A DNA stretch of 64,000 nt from Pantoea sp. Its GTDB lineage: Bacteria > Pseudomonadota > Gammaproteobacteria > Enterobacterales > Enterobacteriaceae. Made by a program: the position numbers and the translations under genes. The notes under the pieces were generated by a model. It was not told the origin of the DNA. It was given only the letters and a program-made list of their open reading frames with translations, and did not search any database. Positions 7,361-16,350 of the stretch are shown piece after piece; positions within the stretch are counted from its first letter, which is position 1; the number at the start of each line of letters is the position of its first letter. Location: NCBI RefSeq assembly GCF_028283705.1, contig NZ_JAPWKD010000025.1:1-64000 (forward strand), read 5' to 3'.

Positions 7361-8689
7361 TTATTCCACACTTTGATCCGGTGTGCCGGAACCGCTTGGC
7401 TTGCGGCGTTTACCGATATTTTTAGCATCGCGGTGACGTTTTTTCACCCGCGGTTTTTCGGCTTCTTTCTCTTTCTGCTCTTTACGCTTCGCAAGCACCT
7501 TTTTCGACGGTTTTCCGGTCACTTTTGCGCTGGGCGCACGGCTCTCCGGACGTAACTCATCGATGGTACGTGGCTTCAGCGGTTCATTAATATAACGGCT
7601 GATTTTGCCCAGCAGCACATGGTCATGCGCTTCAACCAGTGACAGCGCAGTCCCTTTGCGGCCAGCACGCGCGGTGCGGCCAATGCGGTGCAGATAGGTA
7701 TCCGCAGTACGTGGCATATCAAAATTGAATACGTGGCTGACATCTTCGATGTCGATACCGCGTGCAGCGACGTCGGTGGCCACCAGTACGTTGACGCGAC
7801 CGTCATTCAGACGTTTCAGCGCCTCGTTGCGCTTGGCTTGCACCATCTCACCTTCTAGATAGCTGCAACGAATACCGGCTTCATGCAGCCAGGTTACCAG
7901 TTCATGCAGACGCTCGCGCTTACGCACAAACACAATCGAGCGGGTGACTTCAGGTTGCTTCAGCAGATGCACCAGCAGTTTGGTTTTGTGCTCGAGATCG
8001 TCAGCACGGTAATACCATTGCTGAATTTTCTTACGCTCGCGCTGGCTGGGATCCGAATCAACTGAAACCGGGTCATTCAGCAGGCGTTCGGCAAAGTCTT
8101 TGATGCTGTCGCCTTCCAGCGTGGCGGAGAACAGCAGCGTTTGCTTACGCCAGCGGGTTTCGCCCGCGATGGTTTCGATGTCCTGGGCAAAACCCATGTC
8201 CAGCATGCGGTCGGCTTCATCGAGAATCAGCGTTTCAACGGCGCGGCAGTCAAAGTTTTCTTCTTTGATGTATTGCAGCAAGCGGCCCGTGGTCGCCACC
8301 ACGATATCCTGATTTTCGCTGAAGACTTCAGCGTGGTTCATGTAGGCGACGCCGCCAGTGATGGTGGCGATATCCAGATGTGTATGTTTTGCCAGTTCAC
8401 GCGCGTGATCGGCAACCTGCATCGCCAGTTCGCGCGTGGGCGTTAAAATTAAAATGCGCGGCGGGCCTGATTTTTTACGTGGGAAATCGATCAGGTGCTG
8501 CAAAGCCGGCAGCAGATAAGCTGCGGTTTTCCCCGTTCCGGTCGGTGCTGAACCCAGTACGTCACGGCCCTCCAGTGCGGCAGGGATGGCCTCAGCCTGG
8601 ATGGCTGTTGGGCGCGTGAAGCCTTTTTCCTGCAGGGCATCCAGCAGGCTTTCGTCGAGTTCGAGTTCGGAGAATGTGGTTACGGTCAT
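7361..8689 (-). CDS. srmB: ATP-dependent RNA helicase SrmB
   Basis: SrmB is a DEAD-box helicase assisting early 50S ribosome assembly. The 442-residue protein shows all family motifs in order: the Q motif (RPTAIQAEAIP), Walker A APTGTGKT, PTRELAMQ, DEAD (LDEADRMLDMGF), SAT (LFSATLEGD), and the helicase C-terminal ARGIDIEDVSHV and HRIGRTARAG. The basic C-terminal tail (KKRHRDAKNIGKRRKPSGSG) is a typical RNA-binding extension. Start ATG at 8689 with AGGTAG upstream. It is divergent from trmN6. Confidence 0.96.
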   Translation of the reverse strand: MTVTTFSELELDESLLDALQEKGFTRPTAIQAEAIPAALEGRDVLGSAPTGTGKTAAYLLPALQHLIDFPRKKSGPPRILILTPTRELAMQVADHARELAKHTHLDIATITGGVAYMNHAEVFSENQDIVVATTGRLLQYIKEENFDCRAVETLILDEADRMLDMGFAQDIETIAGETRWRKQTLLFSATLEGDSIKDFAERLLNDPVSVDSDPSQRERKKIQQWYYRADDLEHKTKLLVHLLKQPEVTRSIVFVRKRERLHELVTWLHEAGIRCSYLEGEMVQAKRNEALKRLNDGRVNVLVATDVAARGIDIEDVSHVFNFDMPRTADTYLHRIGRTARAGRKGTALSLVEAHDHVLLGKISRYINEPLKPRTIDELRPESRAPSAKVTGKPSKKVLAKRKEQKEKEAEKPRVKKRHRDAKNIGKRRKPSGSGTPDQSVE

Positions 8690-8846
8690 GGTCTACCTCA
8701 GTTTGGGGCGCTGATTATAGACAGAACAAACATAATCTTCATCTGTTTGTGTGCCGATGTCGTTCGGCCAGGAGATGTTTTCCCTGCCGAGCCACGTTAC
8801 ACTGAAGCTCTGCCATTGGGCAGGATTTGTTGAGTGGTTGCAGAGA

Positions 8847-9596
8847 ATGACAGAAACGACGCCGCATCCGCGGCCTCAGTTACAAAAGAATGGTTTTACC
8901 TTTAAGCGGTTTTTTATTGCTCACGATCGCTGTGCAATGAAAGTTGGCACCGACGGGATTTTGCTGGGCGCGTGGGCACCGGTTGCTGGTGTGCGGCGGG
9001 TGCTGGATATCGGTAGCGGCAGCGGGCTGATTGCCCTGATGATTGCCCAGCGCACGCCAGATGAGGTGCATATCGATGCCGTAGAACTGGACGCGGATGC
9101 AGCCGGGCAGGCGCAGGAGAATGTGCAGGCTTCACCCTGGCCATCAAGGGTGACGGTTCATCATGCAGATATCACCGATTGGGCAGAGGATTGCGAACAA
9201 CGTTACTCCCTGATCGTCAGTAATCCCCCTTATTTCGCACCTGGCGTGGCCTGTGCGACCCCGCAACGTGCCGCCGCGCGGTCCACCGATAGTCTTGATC
9301 ACCAGACTTTGCTACGTTGTGCGGCGCAGTTAATAGAAGAAGAGGGGTTCTTTTGCGTGGTGCTGCCCGAATCACTGGGGCAGGGCATGATTGAGCAGGC
9401 ACAGCAGGATGGCTGGCATCTGCGTTTTCGTTATGACGTGGCAGAATACGCGCAGCGGCCGCCCCATCGCGTGCTGCTTGGGTTTTCACCCAGTGCCGGA
9501 GAACACTTGATGGAGCGGCTGGCGATACGTGATGAGAACACGCAATACTCAGAAGACTGGTGCAGCCTGACGCGCGATTTCTATCTGTTCATGTAA
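8847..9596 (+). CDS. trmN: tRNA1(Val) (adenine37-N6)-methyltransferase TrmN6 (YfiC)
   Basis: This SAM-dependent enzyme methylates A37 of tRNA1(Val). The start at ATG 8847 gives 249 residues, close to the 245 of E. coli; upstream in-frame codons lack homology. The conserved block KNGFTFKRFFIAHDRCAMKVGTDGILLGAWAP is followed by the SAM-binding LDIGSGSGLIALMIAQRT and the catalytic motif IV SNPPYF, typical of N6-adenine methylases. The C terminus ends DFYLFM as in E. coli. It overlaps the convergent nadB 3' end by 16 bases. Confidence 0.94.
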   Translation: MTETTPHPRPQLQKNGFTFKRFFIAHDRCAMKVGTDGILLGAWAPVAGVRRVLDIGSGSGLIALMIAQRTPDEVHIDAVELDADAAGQAQENVQASPWPSRVTVHHADITDWAEDCEQRYSLIVSNPPYFAPGVACATPQRAAARSTDSLDHQTLLRCAAQLIEEEGFFCVVLPESLGQGMIEQAQQDGWHLRFRYDVAEYAQRPPHRVLLGFSPSAGEHLMERLAIRDENTQYSEDWCSLTRDFYLFM

Positions 9597-11200
9597 TGGG
9601 CTGGAGCCAGTACCGTGGGCTGTGCTTCGGGTAACAGGAAAGGATAGTCCGGCGTGTAATGCAGGCCGCGGCTCTCTTTACGTTCCAGTGCACAGCGCAC
9701 CATCAACTCCGCCACCTGAACCAAATTGCGCAGTTCCAGCAAATTGTTAGACAGGCGAAAATGCGCGTAATACTCATCAATTTCCTGCTGTAGCAGGTTG
9801 ATACGGCGCAGCGCCCGTTCCAGCCGCTTGGTGGTGCGCACGATTCCCATGTAATCCCACATAAACAGCCGCAGTTCGTGCCAGTTATGCTGAATCACCA
9901 CGCGTTCATCGGCATCATCGACGCGGCTTTCATCCCAGGCAGGAAGATGCTCGACCTGTTCGATCTCTGGCAGACGACGAATCAAATCTTCCGCCGCCGA
10001 CCAGCCATACACCAGGCATTCCAGCAGGGAGTTTGACGCCATACGGTTCGCGCCATGCAGGCCGGTATAGCTGACCTCGCCAATGGCATACAGGCCATCG
10101 ACATCGGTACGCCCCTGCTGATCGACTATCACACCGCCGCAGGTGTAATGGGCGGCGGGGACGATGGGTATCGGCTCTTTGGTCAGATCCAGGCCAAAGG
10201 TCAGCAGCTTTTCATAAATCATCGGGAAGTGGGCGCGAACAAAGCTGGCTGGCTGATGGCTGATGTCGAGATACATGCAATCCACACCAAGACGTTTCAT
10301 CTCATGGTCAATAGCGCGTGCCACAATATCGCGCGGCGCCAGCTCGGCGCGTTGATCAAAATCAGGCATAAAGCGCGTACCATCCGGGCGCAGTAGCCAT
10401 GCACCTTCACCGCGCAGCGCTTCGGTAAGCAGGAAGTTTTGCGCCTGCGGATGGAACAAACAGGTGGGGTGGAACTGATTGAATTCCAGATTTGCGACCC
10501 GGCAGCCAGCGCGCCATGCCATCGCGATCCCGTCACCGGAAGCAACGTCTGGATTGGTGGTGTATTGATAAACTTTAGCGGCACCGCCGGTAGCCAGAAT
10601 CACCGCACGCGCCCGGCAGGTTTCTACCTGTTCTCGATTACGGTTCCAGATCCAGGCACCGACCACACGACGTGGACCCGGCTGGCCAATTTTATCGGAT
10701 AAGATCAGATCCACCGCGTTGGTCCGTTCGAGAATACGAATGTTGGGATGACTCAGGGCCTGGCTGACCAGCGTGGTTTCCACGGCACGCCCGGTCGCAT
10801 CAGCGCTGTGCAGAATGCGGCGATGGCTGTGGCCACCTTCCCGCGTCAGGTGGTAGCGCGCTTCGCCCTCTCCCTGCGGCTCTTTATCGAAGGCCACACC
10901 GTTATCAATCAACCATTGCACGCAGTTACGTGCGTTGCTGGCGATAAAACTGACCGTAGCGCGATCGCATAAGCCGGCACCCGCAATCAGGGTGTCTTCT
11001 ACATGTGATTCAATGCTGTCGGTTTCATCAAACACGGCGGCGATACCGCCCTGGGCGTAGAGCGTCGAACCTTCATTTACCTGGGCTTTACTCAGCACAG
11101 TGACCTGATAATGCGGAGCCAGGCGTAGCGCCAATGACAGGCCAGCAGCGCCACTGCCGACAATAAGTACATCACACTGATAATCGGAGAATGAGGTCAT
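9581..11200 (-). CDS. nadB: L-aspartate oxidase NadB
   Basis: NadB is the FAD enzyme that oxidises L-aspartate to iminoaspartate, the first step of de novo NAD synthesis. The FAD-binding dinucleotide fold CDVLIVGSGAAGLSLALRL opens the protein. The flavoprotein motifs SEGSTLYAQGGIAAVF-type (here NEGSTLYAQGGIAAVF), HLTREGGHSHRRILH and GEVSYTGLHGANRMASNSLLECLVYG follow. Start ATG 11200 gives 539 residues and aligns with E. coli. A TTG at 11221 has an apparent AGGGG site, but that site would lie upstream of the predicted transcript. A NadR operator sits in the leader. Confidence 0.95.
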   Translation of the reverse strand: MTSFSDYQCDVLIVGSGAAGLSLALRLAPHYQVTVLSKAQVNEGSTLYAQGGIAAVFDETDSIESHVEDTLIAGAGLCDRATVSFIASNARNCVQWLIDNGVAFDKEPQGEGEARYHLTREGGHSHRRILHSADATGRAVETTLVSQALSHPNIRILERTNAVDLILSDKIGQPGPRRVVGAWIWNRNREQVETCRARAVILATGGAAKVYQYTTNPDVASGDGIAMAWRAGCRVANLEFNQFHPTCLFHPQAQNFLLTEALRGEGAWLLRPDGTRFMPDFDQRAELAPRDIVARAIDHEMKRLGVDCMYLDISHQPASFVRAHFPMIYEKLLTFGLDLTKEPIPIVPAAHYTCGGVIVDQQGRTDVDGLYAIGEVSYTGLHGANRMASNSLLECLVYGWSAAEDLIRRLPEIEQVEHLPAWDESRVDDADERVVIQHNWHELRLFMWDYMGIVRTTKRLERALRRINLLQQEIDEYYAHFRLSNNLLELRNLVQVAELMVRCALERKESRGLHYTPDYPFLLPEAQPTVLAPAHYMNR

Positions 11201-11202
11201 GA

Positions 11203-11220
11203 TGTTTAATTTACTAAACA
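11203..11220 (-). promoter_or_regulatory. NadR operator of nadB
   Basis: TGTTTA-N6-TAAACA is an exact match to the enterobacterial NadR box. It ends two bases before the nadB ATG and lies about +6 to +23 of the predicted transcript, a position suited to repression when NAD is plentiful. Confidence 0.85.
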
Positions 11221-11232
11221 AAAGGTCCCCTG

Positions 11233-11261
11233 AGCATAAGCCCGGATGCCCGCGCTGTGAA
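11233..11261 (-). promoter_or_regulatory. Sigma-70 promoter of nadB
   Basis: On the minus strand: -35 TTCACA (11256-11261), 17-bp spacer, -10 TATGCT (11233-11238). The predicted start near 11226 gives a 26-nt leader to the ATG containing the NadR box. Confidence 0.65.
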
Positions 11262-11392
11262 GTATTTTGAACAATTGTCGCGGGGAAATTAGACGTTTTT
11301 CCGCGATAACGACGCGATTTCAGTAAGTTATGTCTGAAAATAGTCTTTACGCGTTTTTTATACCAAACATACTGAAAATTCAGGTAATAAAG

Positions 11393-11584
11393 ATGAAAAT
11401 CGTAGCGTCATGGGTTACTCTGCCAGCGATTATCGGTGCCGACCTAAGGTCGCCCGCGCGGCAAGTCGCTACACTGTATGACAATCAACAACAAAGGCGT
11501 CTTGGTGCCGATACGGAAAATTATCAGGTCGTAATGAACTTCAGGCCAGAATATGACTCTAAGCGCATGCTTGCTCAGAACTAA
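11393..11584 (+). CDS. Possible rpoE leader peptide (RseD-like)
   Basis: A 63-residue frame (MKIVASWVTLPAIIGADLRSPARQ...) lies just upstream of rpoE in the same orientation; a longer version starts at 11330. E. coli has a short translated ORF, rseD, at this position that couples to rpoE translation. Position, orientation and the AAAG ribosome-site remnant fit such a role, and the conserved-looking QRRLGAD segment supports it. I cannot align it with confidence to the E. coli peptide. It may also be non-coding leader. Confidence 0.4.
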   Translation: MKIVASWVTLPAIIGADLRSPARQVATLYDNQQQRRLGADTENYQVVMNFRPEYDSKRMLAQN

Positions 11585-11644
11585 TGAGATGTGCTGGCAG
11601 TTCATTTACGCGTATTTAAAGAGTTTGGGGAGACATTACCTCGG

Positions 11645-12223
11645 ATGAGCGAGCAGTTAACGGATCAGGTTCTTGTTGAACGGGTTCAGAAGGGAGATCA
11701 AAAGTCCTTTAATTTACTGGTGATACGATACCAGCATAAAGTGGCGAGCCTGGTTTCACGTTATGTCCCATCGGGCGATGTGCCGGATGTGGTACAGGAG
11801 TCTTTCATTAAAGCGTATCGCGCACTGGAATCGTTCCGTGGCGACAGCGCGTTTTACACATGGCTGTACCGCATTGCGGTGAACACAGCAAAAAATTATC
11901 TGGTGGCTCAGGGACGCCGCCCGCCATCCAGTGATGTTGACGCGATCGACGCGGAAAATTTCGAAAGTGCGGGTGCGTTGAAAGAAATTTCGAACCCTGA
12001 GAACTTAATGTTGTCTGACGAACTGAAACAGATTGTCTTTCGTACCATTGAGGCGCTTCCTGAGGATTTACGCATGGCCATTACCCTCAGAGAGCTGGAC
12101 GGATTAAGCTACGAAGAAATTGCCGCCATCATGGATTGTCCGGTCGGTACGGTACGTTCGCGTATCTTCCGTGCACGAGAGGCTATTGATAATAAAGTTC
12201 AACCGCTTATCCAACGTCAGTGA
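11645..12223 (+). CDS. rpoE: RNA polymerase sigma-E factor
   Basis: Sigma-E directs the envelope-stress regulon. The 192-residue protein starts at ATG 11645 (MSEQLTDQVLVERVQKGDQKSF), the E. coli start. Region 2 (YQHKVASLVSRYVPSGDVPDVVQESFIKAYRALESFRGDSAFYTWLYRIAVNTAKNYL) and region 4 (LPEDLRMAITLRELDGLSYEEIAAIMDCPVGTVRSRIFRAREAI) are nearly identical to E. coli. The residues needed to bind the anti-sigma factor RseA are conserved at that level. It heads rpoE-rseA-rseB-rseC. I could not pick out the autoregulatory GGAACTT/TCAAA promoter with confidence. Confidence 0.97.
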   Translation: MSEQLTDQVLVERVQKGDQKSFNLLVIRYQHKVASLVSRYVPSGDVPDVVQESFIKAYRALESFRGDSAFYTWLYRIAVNTAKNYLVAQGRRPPSSDVDAIDAENFESAGALKEISNPENLMLSDELKQIVFRTIEALPEDLRMAITLRELDGLSYEEIAAIMDCPVGTVRSRIFRAREAIDNKVQPLIQRQ

Positions 12224-12250
12224 TAACGGCTACTGGAAGGGTACCAAAGC

Positions 12251-12907
12251 ATGCAGAAAGAAAAACTTTCCGCTTTAATGGATGGTGAGACTTTAGATAA
12301 CGAGCTGCTGGCGTCGTTATCCAGGGATGCAAATCTGCAAAAAAGCTGGGAAAGCTACCATCTGATCCGCGACACCCTGCGGGGCGATGTGGGTGAAGTG
12401 CTGCATTTTGATATCTCCGCGCGTGTCGCGGCAGCCATCGAAAATGAACCGGTACGCAAAGTGACGTCGCTGATTCCGGAAGCGCAGCCTGAACCGGCGA
12501 GCTGGAAGAAAATGCCGTTCTGGCGTAAGTCTGGTTCCTGGACAGCGCAACTGGCGCAGGTCGGTTTAGCCGCCTGTGTATCGCTGGCGGTGATTGTCGG
12601 TGTTCAGCACTACAATCAGCCTGCGGGTAGCAACGCGACGCCATCGTCCGATTCTCCGGTGTTCAACACTCTGCCGATGATGGGCAAGGCCTCTCCGGTC
12701 AGTTTGGGAGTTCCTTCTGACGCGTTCGATACCAACAGTTCGAATCAGCAGGTGCAGGAACAGCGTCGCCGTATCAACGCGATGCTGCAGGATTATGAGC
12801 TGCAACGTCGTCTGCATGCCGATCAGGTTCAGTTTGAAAAGAACGATCCGCAACAGGCACAGGCTAATGTTCCCGGTAATCAGTCGTTAGGAATTCAGCA
12901 GCAGTAA
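12251..12907 (+). CDS. rseA: Anti-sigma-E factor RseA
   Basis: RseA is a single-pass inner-membrane protein whose cytoplasmic N-terminal domain (MQKEKLSALMDGETLD...) holds sigma-E inactive. The transmembrane segment is at about residues 101-119. The periplasmic part keeps the ASPVSLGV segment, where DegS cleaves between Val and Ser (Val150-Ser151 here), so regulated proteolysis should work as in E. coli. Length is 218 residues against 216. It starts 27 bases after rpoE, and its TAA overlaps the rseB ATG. Confidence 0.96.
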   Translation: MQKEKLSALMDGETLDNELLASLSRDANLQKSWESYHLIRDTLRGDVGEVLHFDISARVAAAIENEPVRKVTSLIPEAQPEPASWKKMPFWRKSGSWTAQLAQVGLAACVSLAVIVGVQHYNQPAGSNATPSSDSPVFNTLPMMGKASPVSLGVPSDAFDTNSSNQQVQEQRRRINAMLQDYELQRRLHADQVQFEKNDPQQAQANVPGNQSLGIQQQ

Positions 12908-13863
12908 TGAAGCAGCTTTGGTGTGCCGTTAGCCTGCTGGCAGGCAGCCTGCTTTACACATCTACCGCCCCGGCGCAGACCTCTGCGTCCGGGGCGTTGT
13001 TACAGCAGATGGAGCAGGCAAGCCAGTCCCTCAATTACGAATTCGCTTATATCAATGTCTCGCGTCTCGGCATTGAATCTCTGCGTTATCGCCACGCGAT
13101 TATCAACAACCGTGTTTTTGCCCAGCTTTTGCAGATGGACGGTCCGCGACGTGAGGTGATTCAGCGCGGTAATGACATCAGCTATTTCGAGGCTGGCCTC
13201 GATCCGTTCACACTGCCCGGCAACCATATCGTCGATGCACTGCCTCCGTTAATGTTTGCCGACTTCTCTCGTCTGAGCAGCGCCTACGATTTCATTCCGG
13301 TTGGTCGTTCACGTATTGCCGACCAGCTGTGTGAAGTGATGCGCATTGTTTCCCGGGATGGCACGCGTTACAGCTATGTCGTGTGGCTGGATGTCGATAC
13401 AAGGTTGCCATTACGTATCGATCTGCTGGATCGCGATGGCGAGACGCTCGAACAGTTCCGCGTCATCAGTTTTGCTGTCGATGAAGGCGTGCGTAATCTG
13501 ATGCAGGGGTTGGAGAAAGCCAATCTTCCACCCACCTTATCCTTACCCGTGGGCGATAAAGTTCAGCTCAACTGGCAGCCAACATGGCTACCGGCGGGGA
13601 TGACGCTGATTTCGCAGAGCCGTCGTGATATCCCGGCGCTGAACAAAACAGTGGAATCCCGTCTCTACAGCGATGGTTTGTTCAGTTTCGCCATTAACGT
13701 AACGCCAGCTGATAAAAATAGCGTTGCGCAGACATTGCGCACTGGGCGTCGTACGGTGCAGACCGAAGTGCGCAATAATAGCGAGATTACCGTGGTGGGT
13801 GAGATTCCTCCCGCCACAGCAAAACGTATTGCGGACAGCATTGATTCGGGACCAGCAAAATGA
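12907..13863 (+). CDS. rseB: Sigma-E regulator RseB
   Basis: RseB is a periplasmic protein that binds RseA and protects it from DegS; it senses mislocalised LPS. The 318-residue precursor has a signal peptide with a likely cleavage near TSTAPAQT (about residue 23). The N-terminal LolA-like domain (ALLQQMEQASQSLNYEFAYINVSRLGIESLRYRH) and C-terminal RseA-binding domain (LNWQPTWLPAGMTLISQSRRDIPA) are recognisable. Its ATG overlaps the rseA stop and its stop overlaps the rseC ATG. Confidence 0.95.
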   Translation: MKQLWCAVSLLAGSLLYTSTAPAQTSASGALLQQMEQASQSLNYEFAYINVSRLGIESLRYRHAIINNRVFAQLLQMDGPRREVIQRGNDISYFEAGLDPFTLPGNHIVDALPPLMFADFSRLSSAYDFIPVGRSRIADQLCEVMRIVSRDGTRYSYVVWLDVDTRLPLRIDLLDRDGETLEQFRVISFAVDEGVRNLMQGLEKANLPPTLSLPVGDKVQLNWQPTWLPAGMTLISQSRRDIPALNKTVESRLYSDGLFSFAINVTPADKNSVAQTLRTGRRTVQTEVRNNSEITVVGEIPPATAKRIADSIDSGPAK

Positions 13864-14324
13864 TGAGAGAATGGGCCACCGTGGTGGCATGGAAAGAGGG
13901 CGTCGCGACGTTACATACCGAAGCGAAGACCTCCTGTAACAGTTGCTCGGCGCGTAAAGGCTGCGGCAGCCACATGCTGAATAAGCTGGGGCCGAAAAAT
14001 GCCCACGTGATGCAAATCGCCAGCCCGGAACCGCTACAACCTGGTCAGCGTATTGAGCTGGGTATCCGTGAGAGTAGTCTGCTGGGCTCTGCGTTGCTGG
14101 TTTACATGACACCGCTGTTTGGCCTGTTTCTGGTTGCTGGTTTGTTTCAGATGCTGTTCCATAGCGATCTGGCATCCGCCTGTGGTGCGCTGCTGGGCGG
14201 CACAGGGGGCTTTATTGTGGCGAAAGGGGTCTCGACATTAGTCGGTGAACGTGAGGCTTTTCAACCGGTGATCCTGAATGTTGCTTTGCCGCCAGATGCC
14301 ATGCGAGTTGAAACTGAAATCTGA
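13860..14324 (+). CDS. rseC: SoxR-reducing system / sigma-E operon protein RseC
   Basis: RseC is an inner-membrane protein of 154 residues linked to the Rsx complex that reduces SoxR, and to thiamine synthesis in Salmonella. The N-terminal cysteine cluster CNSCSARKGCGS is intact (about residues 21-32), and two membrane helices follow (LLGSALLVYMTPLFGLFLVAGLFQMLF and ASACGALLGGTGGFIVAKGV). The start ATG 13860 overlaps the rseB stop in an ATGA arrangement and aligns with E. coli MIKEWATV. A terminator follows, so lepA is probably separately transcribed. Confidence 0.94.
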   Translation: MMREWATVVAWKEGVATLHTEAKTSCNSCSARKGCGSHMLNKLGPKNAHVMQIASPEPLQPGQRIELGIRESSLLGSALLVYMTPLFGLFLVAGLFQMLFHSDLASACGALLGGTGGFIVAKGVSTLVGEREAFQPVILNVALPPDAMRVETEI

Positions 14325-14333
14325 TTCTTGCCG

Positions 14334-14357
14334 GGCCGCGTCAATCGCGGCCTTTTT
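14334..14357 (+). terminator. Terminator of the rpoE-rseABC operon
   Basis: GGCCGCG/CGCGGCC stem with a four-to-five-base loop, followed by TTTTT, nine bases after the rseC stop. Confidence 0.85.
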
Positions 14358-14541
14358 CTCCGCGCTTAGCCGCTGAAATCTGTTGCGATTCCCCGCTGTT
14401 CCATTCTTTAACGCAAGGCGTTAACAGTGTAATATGCGTCGTCATTAATGAGGCTGACAGGGTTCCAGGTAAAATACCGTTTCCTGAATGTGTCTGTGCT
14501 CAAGTATTCAACTGCTGTTCTACGTGAAGATATTCATATAA

Positions 14542-16341
14542 ATGAAGCACATAAGAAATTTCTCCATCATCGCTCATATCGACCACGGTAAATCGACGCT
14601 CTCCGACCGTTTGATCCAAATTTGTGGTGGCCTGAGCGATCGTGAGATGGCAGCGCAGGTTCTGGATTCAATGGATTTGGAACGTGAGCGCGGCATTACC
14701 ATTAAAGCGCAGAGCGTAACGCTCGATTACAAAGCGCTGAACGGTGAAACTTACCAGCTCAATTTTATCGATACCCCCGGACACGTTGACTTCTCCTATG
14801 AAGTATCGCGTTCTCTGGCGGCCTGTGAAGGGGCGTTGCTGGTGGTCGATGCAGGTCAGGGCGTAGAAGCACAGACGCTGGCGAACTGCTACACCGCAAT
14901 GGAAATGGATCTGGAAGTGGTACCGGTACTGAACAAGATCGACCTGCCTGCGGCCGACCCGGAGCGTGTGGCGGAAGAGATTGAAGATATCGTTGGTATC
15001 GATGCGACGGATGCCGTGCGCTGTTCAGCGAAAACCGGCGTCGGTGTGCCGGAAGTGCTGGAACGTCTGGTACGTGACATTCCGCCGCCGCAGGGCGATC
15101 CGGATGCTCCGCTACAGGCGCTGATCATCGACTCATGGTTCGATAACTATCTTGGCGTGGTGTCGCTGATTCGTATCAAGAACGGCACGCTGCGTAAAGG
15201 CGACAAAGTTAAAGTGATCAGCACCGGTCAGGTGTATAACGCTGAGCGCCTGGGGATTTTCACGCCGAAACAAGTCGATCGCACCGAACTGAAATGCGGT
15301 GAGGTAGGCTGGCTGGTTTGCGCCATTAAAGATATCCTCGGTGCACCAGTGGGCGATACCCTGACGCTGCAACGTAATCCGGCAGATAAAGCGCTGCCGG
15401 GCTTCAAAAAAGTGAAGCCGCAGGTTTATGCCGGTCTGTTCCCGGTCAGCTCTGATGATTACGAAGCCTTCCGCGATGCGCTGGGCAAACTGAGCCTGAA
15501 CGATGCCTCGCTGTTTTACGAGCCGGAAAGCTCCACTGCGCTGGGCTTCGGCTTCCGCTGCGGCTTCCTTGGCCTGCTGCATATGGAGATCATCCAGGAG
15601 CGTCTGGAGCGTGAATACGATCTCGATCTGATCACCACCGCACCAACCGTGGTGTATGAAGTGGAAACCACAGATGGCGAAGTGGTGTATGTCGACAGCC
15701 CGTCGAAGCTACCGCCGCTGAATAACATTGAAGAACTGCGCGAACCGATCGCCGAGTGTCATATGCTGCTGCCGCAGGAATATTTGGGCAACGTCATTAC
15801 ACTGTGCATCGAGAAGCGTGGTGTTCAGACAAATATGGTTTACCACGGCAACCAGGTTGCGCTGACTTACGAAATTCCGATGGCAGAAGTGGTCCTCGAC
15901 TTCTTCGACCGTCTGAAATCGACGTCACGCGGCTATGCTTCACTGGATTATAACTTCAAACGTTTCCAGGCCTCTGACATGGTGCGTGTCGACGTGCTGA
16001 TCAACTCAGAACGTGTCGATGCGCTGGCGCTGATTACTCACCGTGATAACTCGCAATATCGTGGCCGTGATCTGGTGGAGAAGATGAAAGAACTGATCCC
16101 ACGACAGCAGTTCGATATCGCGATTCAGGCAGCAATTGGCAACCACATTATCGCTCGCTCAACAGTCAAACAGCTGCGTAAAAACGTTCTGGCGAAATGC
16201 TATGGCGGTGACGTCAGCCGTAAGAAAAAACTGTTGCAGAAGCAGAAGGACGGTAAGAAGCGAATGAAGCAGGTCGGTAACGTTGAGCTGCCGCAGGAAG
16301 CATTCCTTGCCATTCTGCATGTCGGTAAAGACAGCAAATAA
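14542..16341 (+). CDS. lepA: Elongation factor 4 (LepA)
   Basis: LepA/EF4 is a ribosomal GTPase implicated in back-translocation and in 30S assembly. The 599-residue length equals E. coli. The G1 motif AHIDHGKSTL, G2-region RERGITIKAQ, G3 DTPGH and G4 NKID are visible, then the EF-G-like domains and the LepA-specific C-terminal domain (KAKCYGGDVSRKKKLLQKQKDGKKRMK region). It starts at ATG 14542, about 220 bases after rseC. lepB follows by nine bases, forming the conserved lepA-lepB unit. Confidence 0.97.
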   Translation: MKHIRNFSIIAHIDHGKSTLSDRLIQICGGLSDREMAAQVLDSMDLERERGITIKAQSVTLDYKALNGETYQLNFIDTPGHVDFSYEVSRSLAACEGALLVVDAGQGVEAQTLANCYTAMEMDLEVVPVLNKIDLPAADPERVAEEIEDIVGIDATDAVRCSAKTGVGVPEVLERLVRDIPPPQGDPDAPLQALIIDSWFDNYLGVVSLIRIKNGTLRKGDKVKVISTGQVYNAERLGIFTPKQVDRTELKCGEVGWLVCAIKDILGAPVGDTLTLQRNPADKALPGFKKVKPQVYAGLFPVSSDDYEAFRDALGKLSLNDASLFYEPESSTALGFGFRCGFLGLLHMEIIQERLEREYDLDLITTAPTVVYEVETTDGEVVYVDSPSKLPPLNNIEELREPIAECHMLLPQEYLGNVITLCIEKRGVQTNMVYHGNQVALTYEIPMAEVVLDFFDRLKSTSRGYASLDYNFKRFQASDMVRVDVLINSERVDALALITHRDNSQYRGRDLVEKMKELIPRQQFDIAIQAAIGNHIIARSTVKQLRKNVLAKCYGGDVSRKKKLLQKQKDGKKRMKQVGNVELPQEAFLAILHVGKDSK

Positions 16342-16350
16342 GGAACCTCA

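Noticed and set aside
11262..11392. Sigma-E autoregulatory promoter before rpoE
   Set aside because: One is expected from E. coli, but no GGAACTT plus TCAAA/TCTGA pair at 16-17 bp could be placed convincingly.
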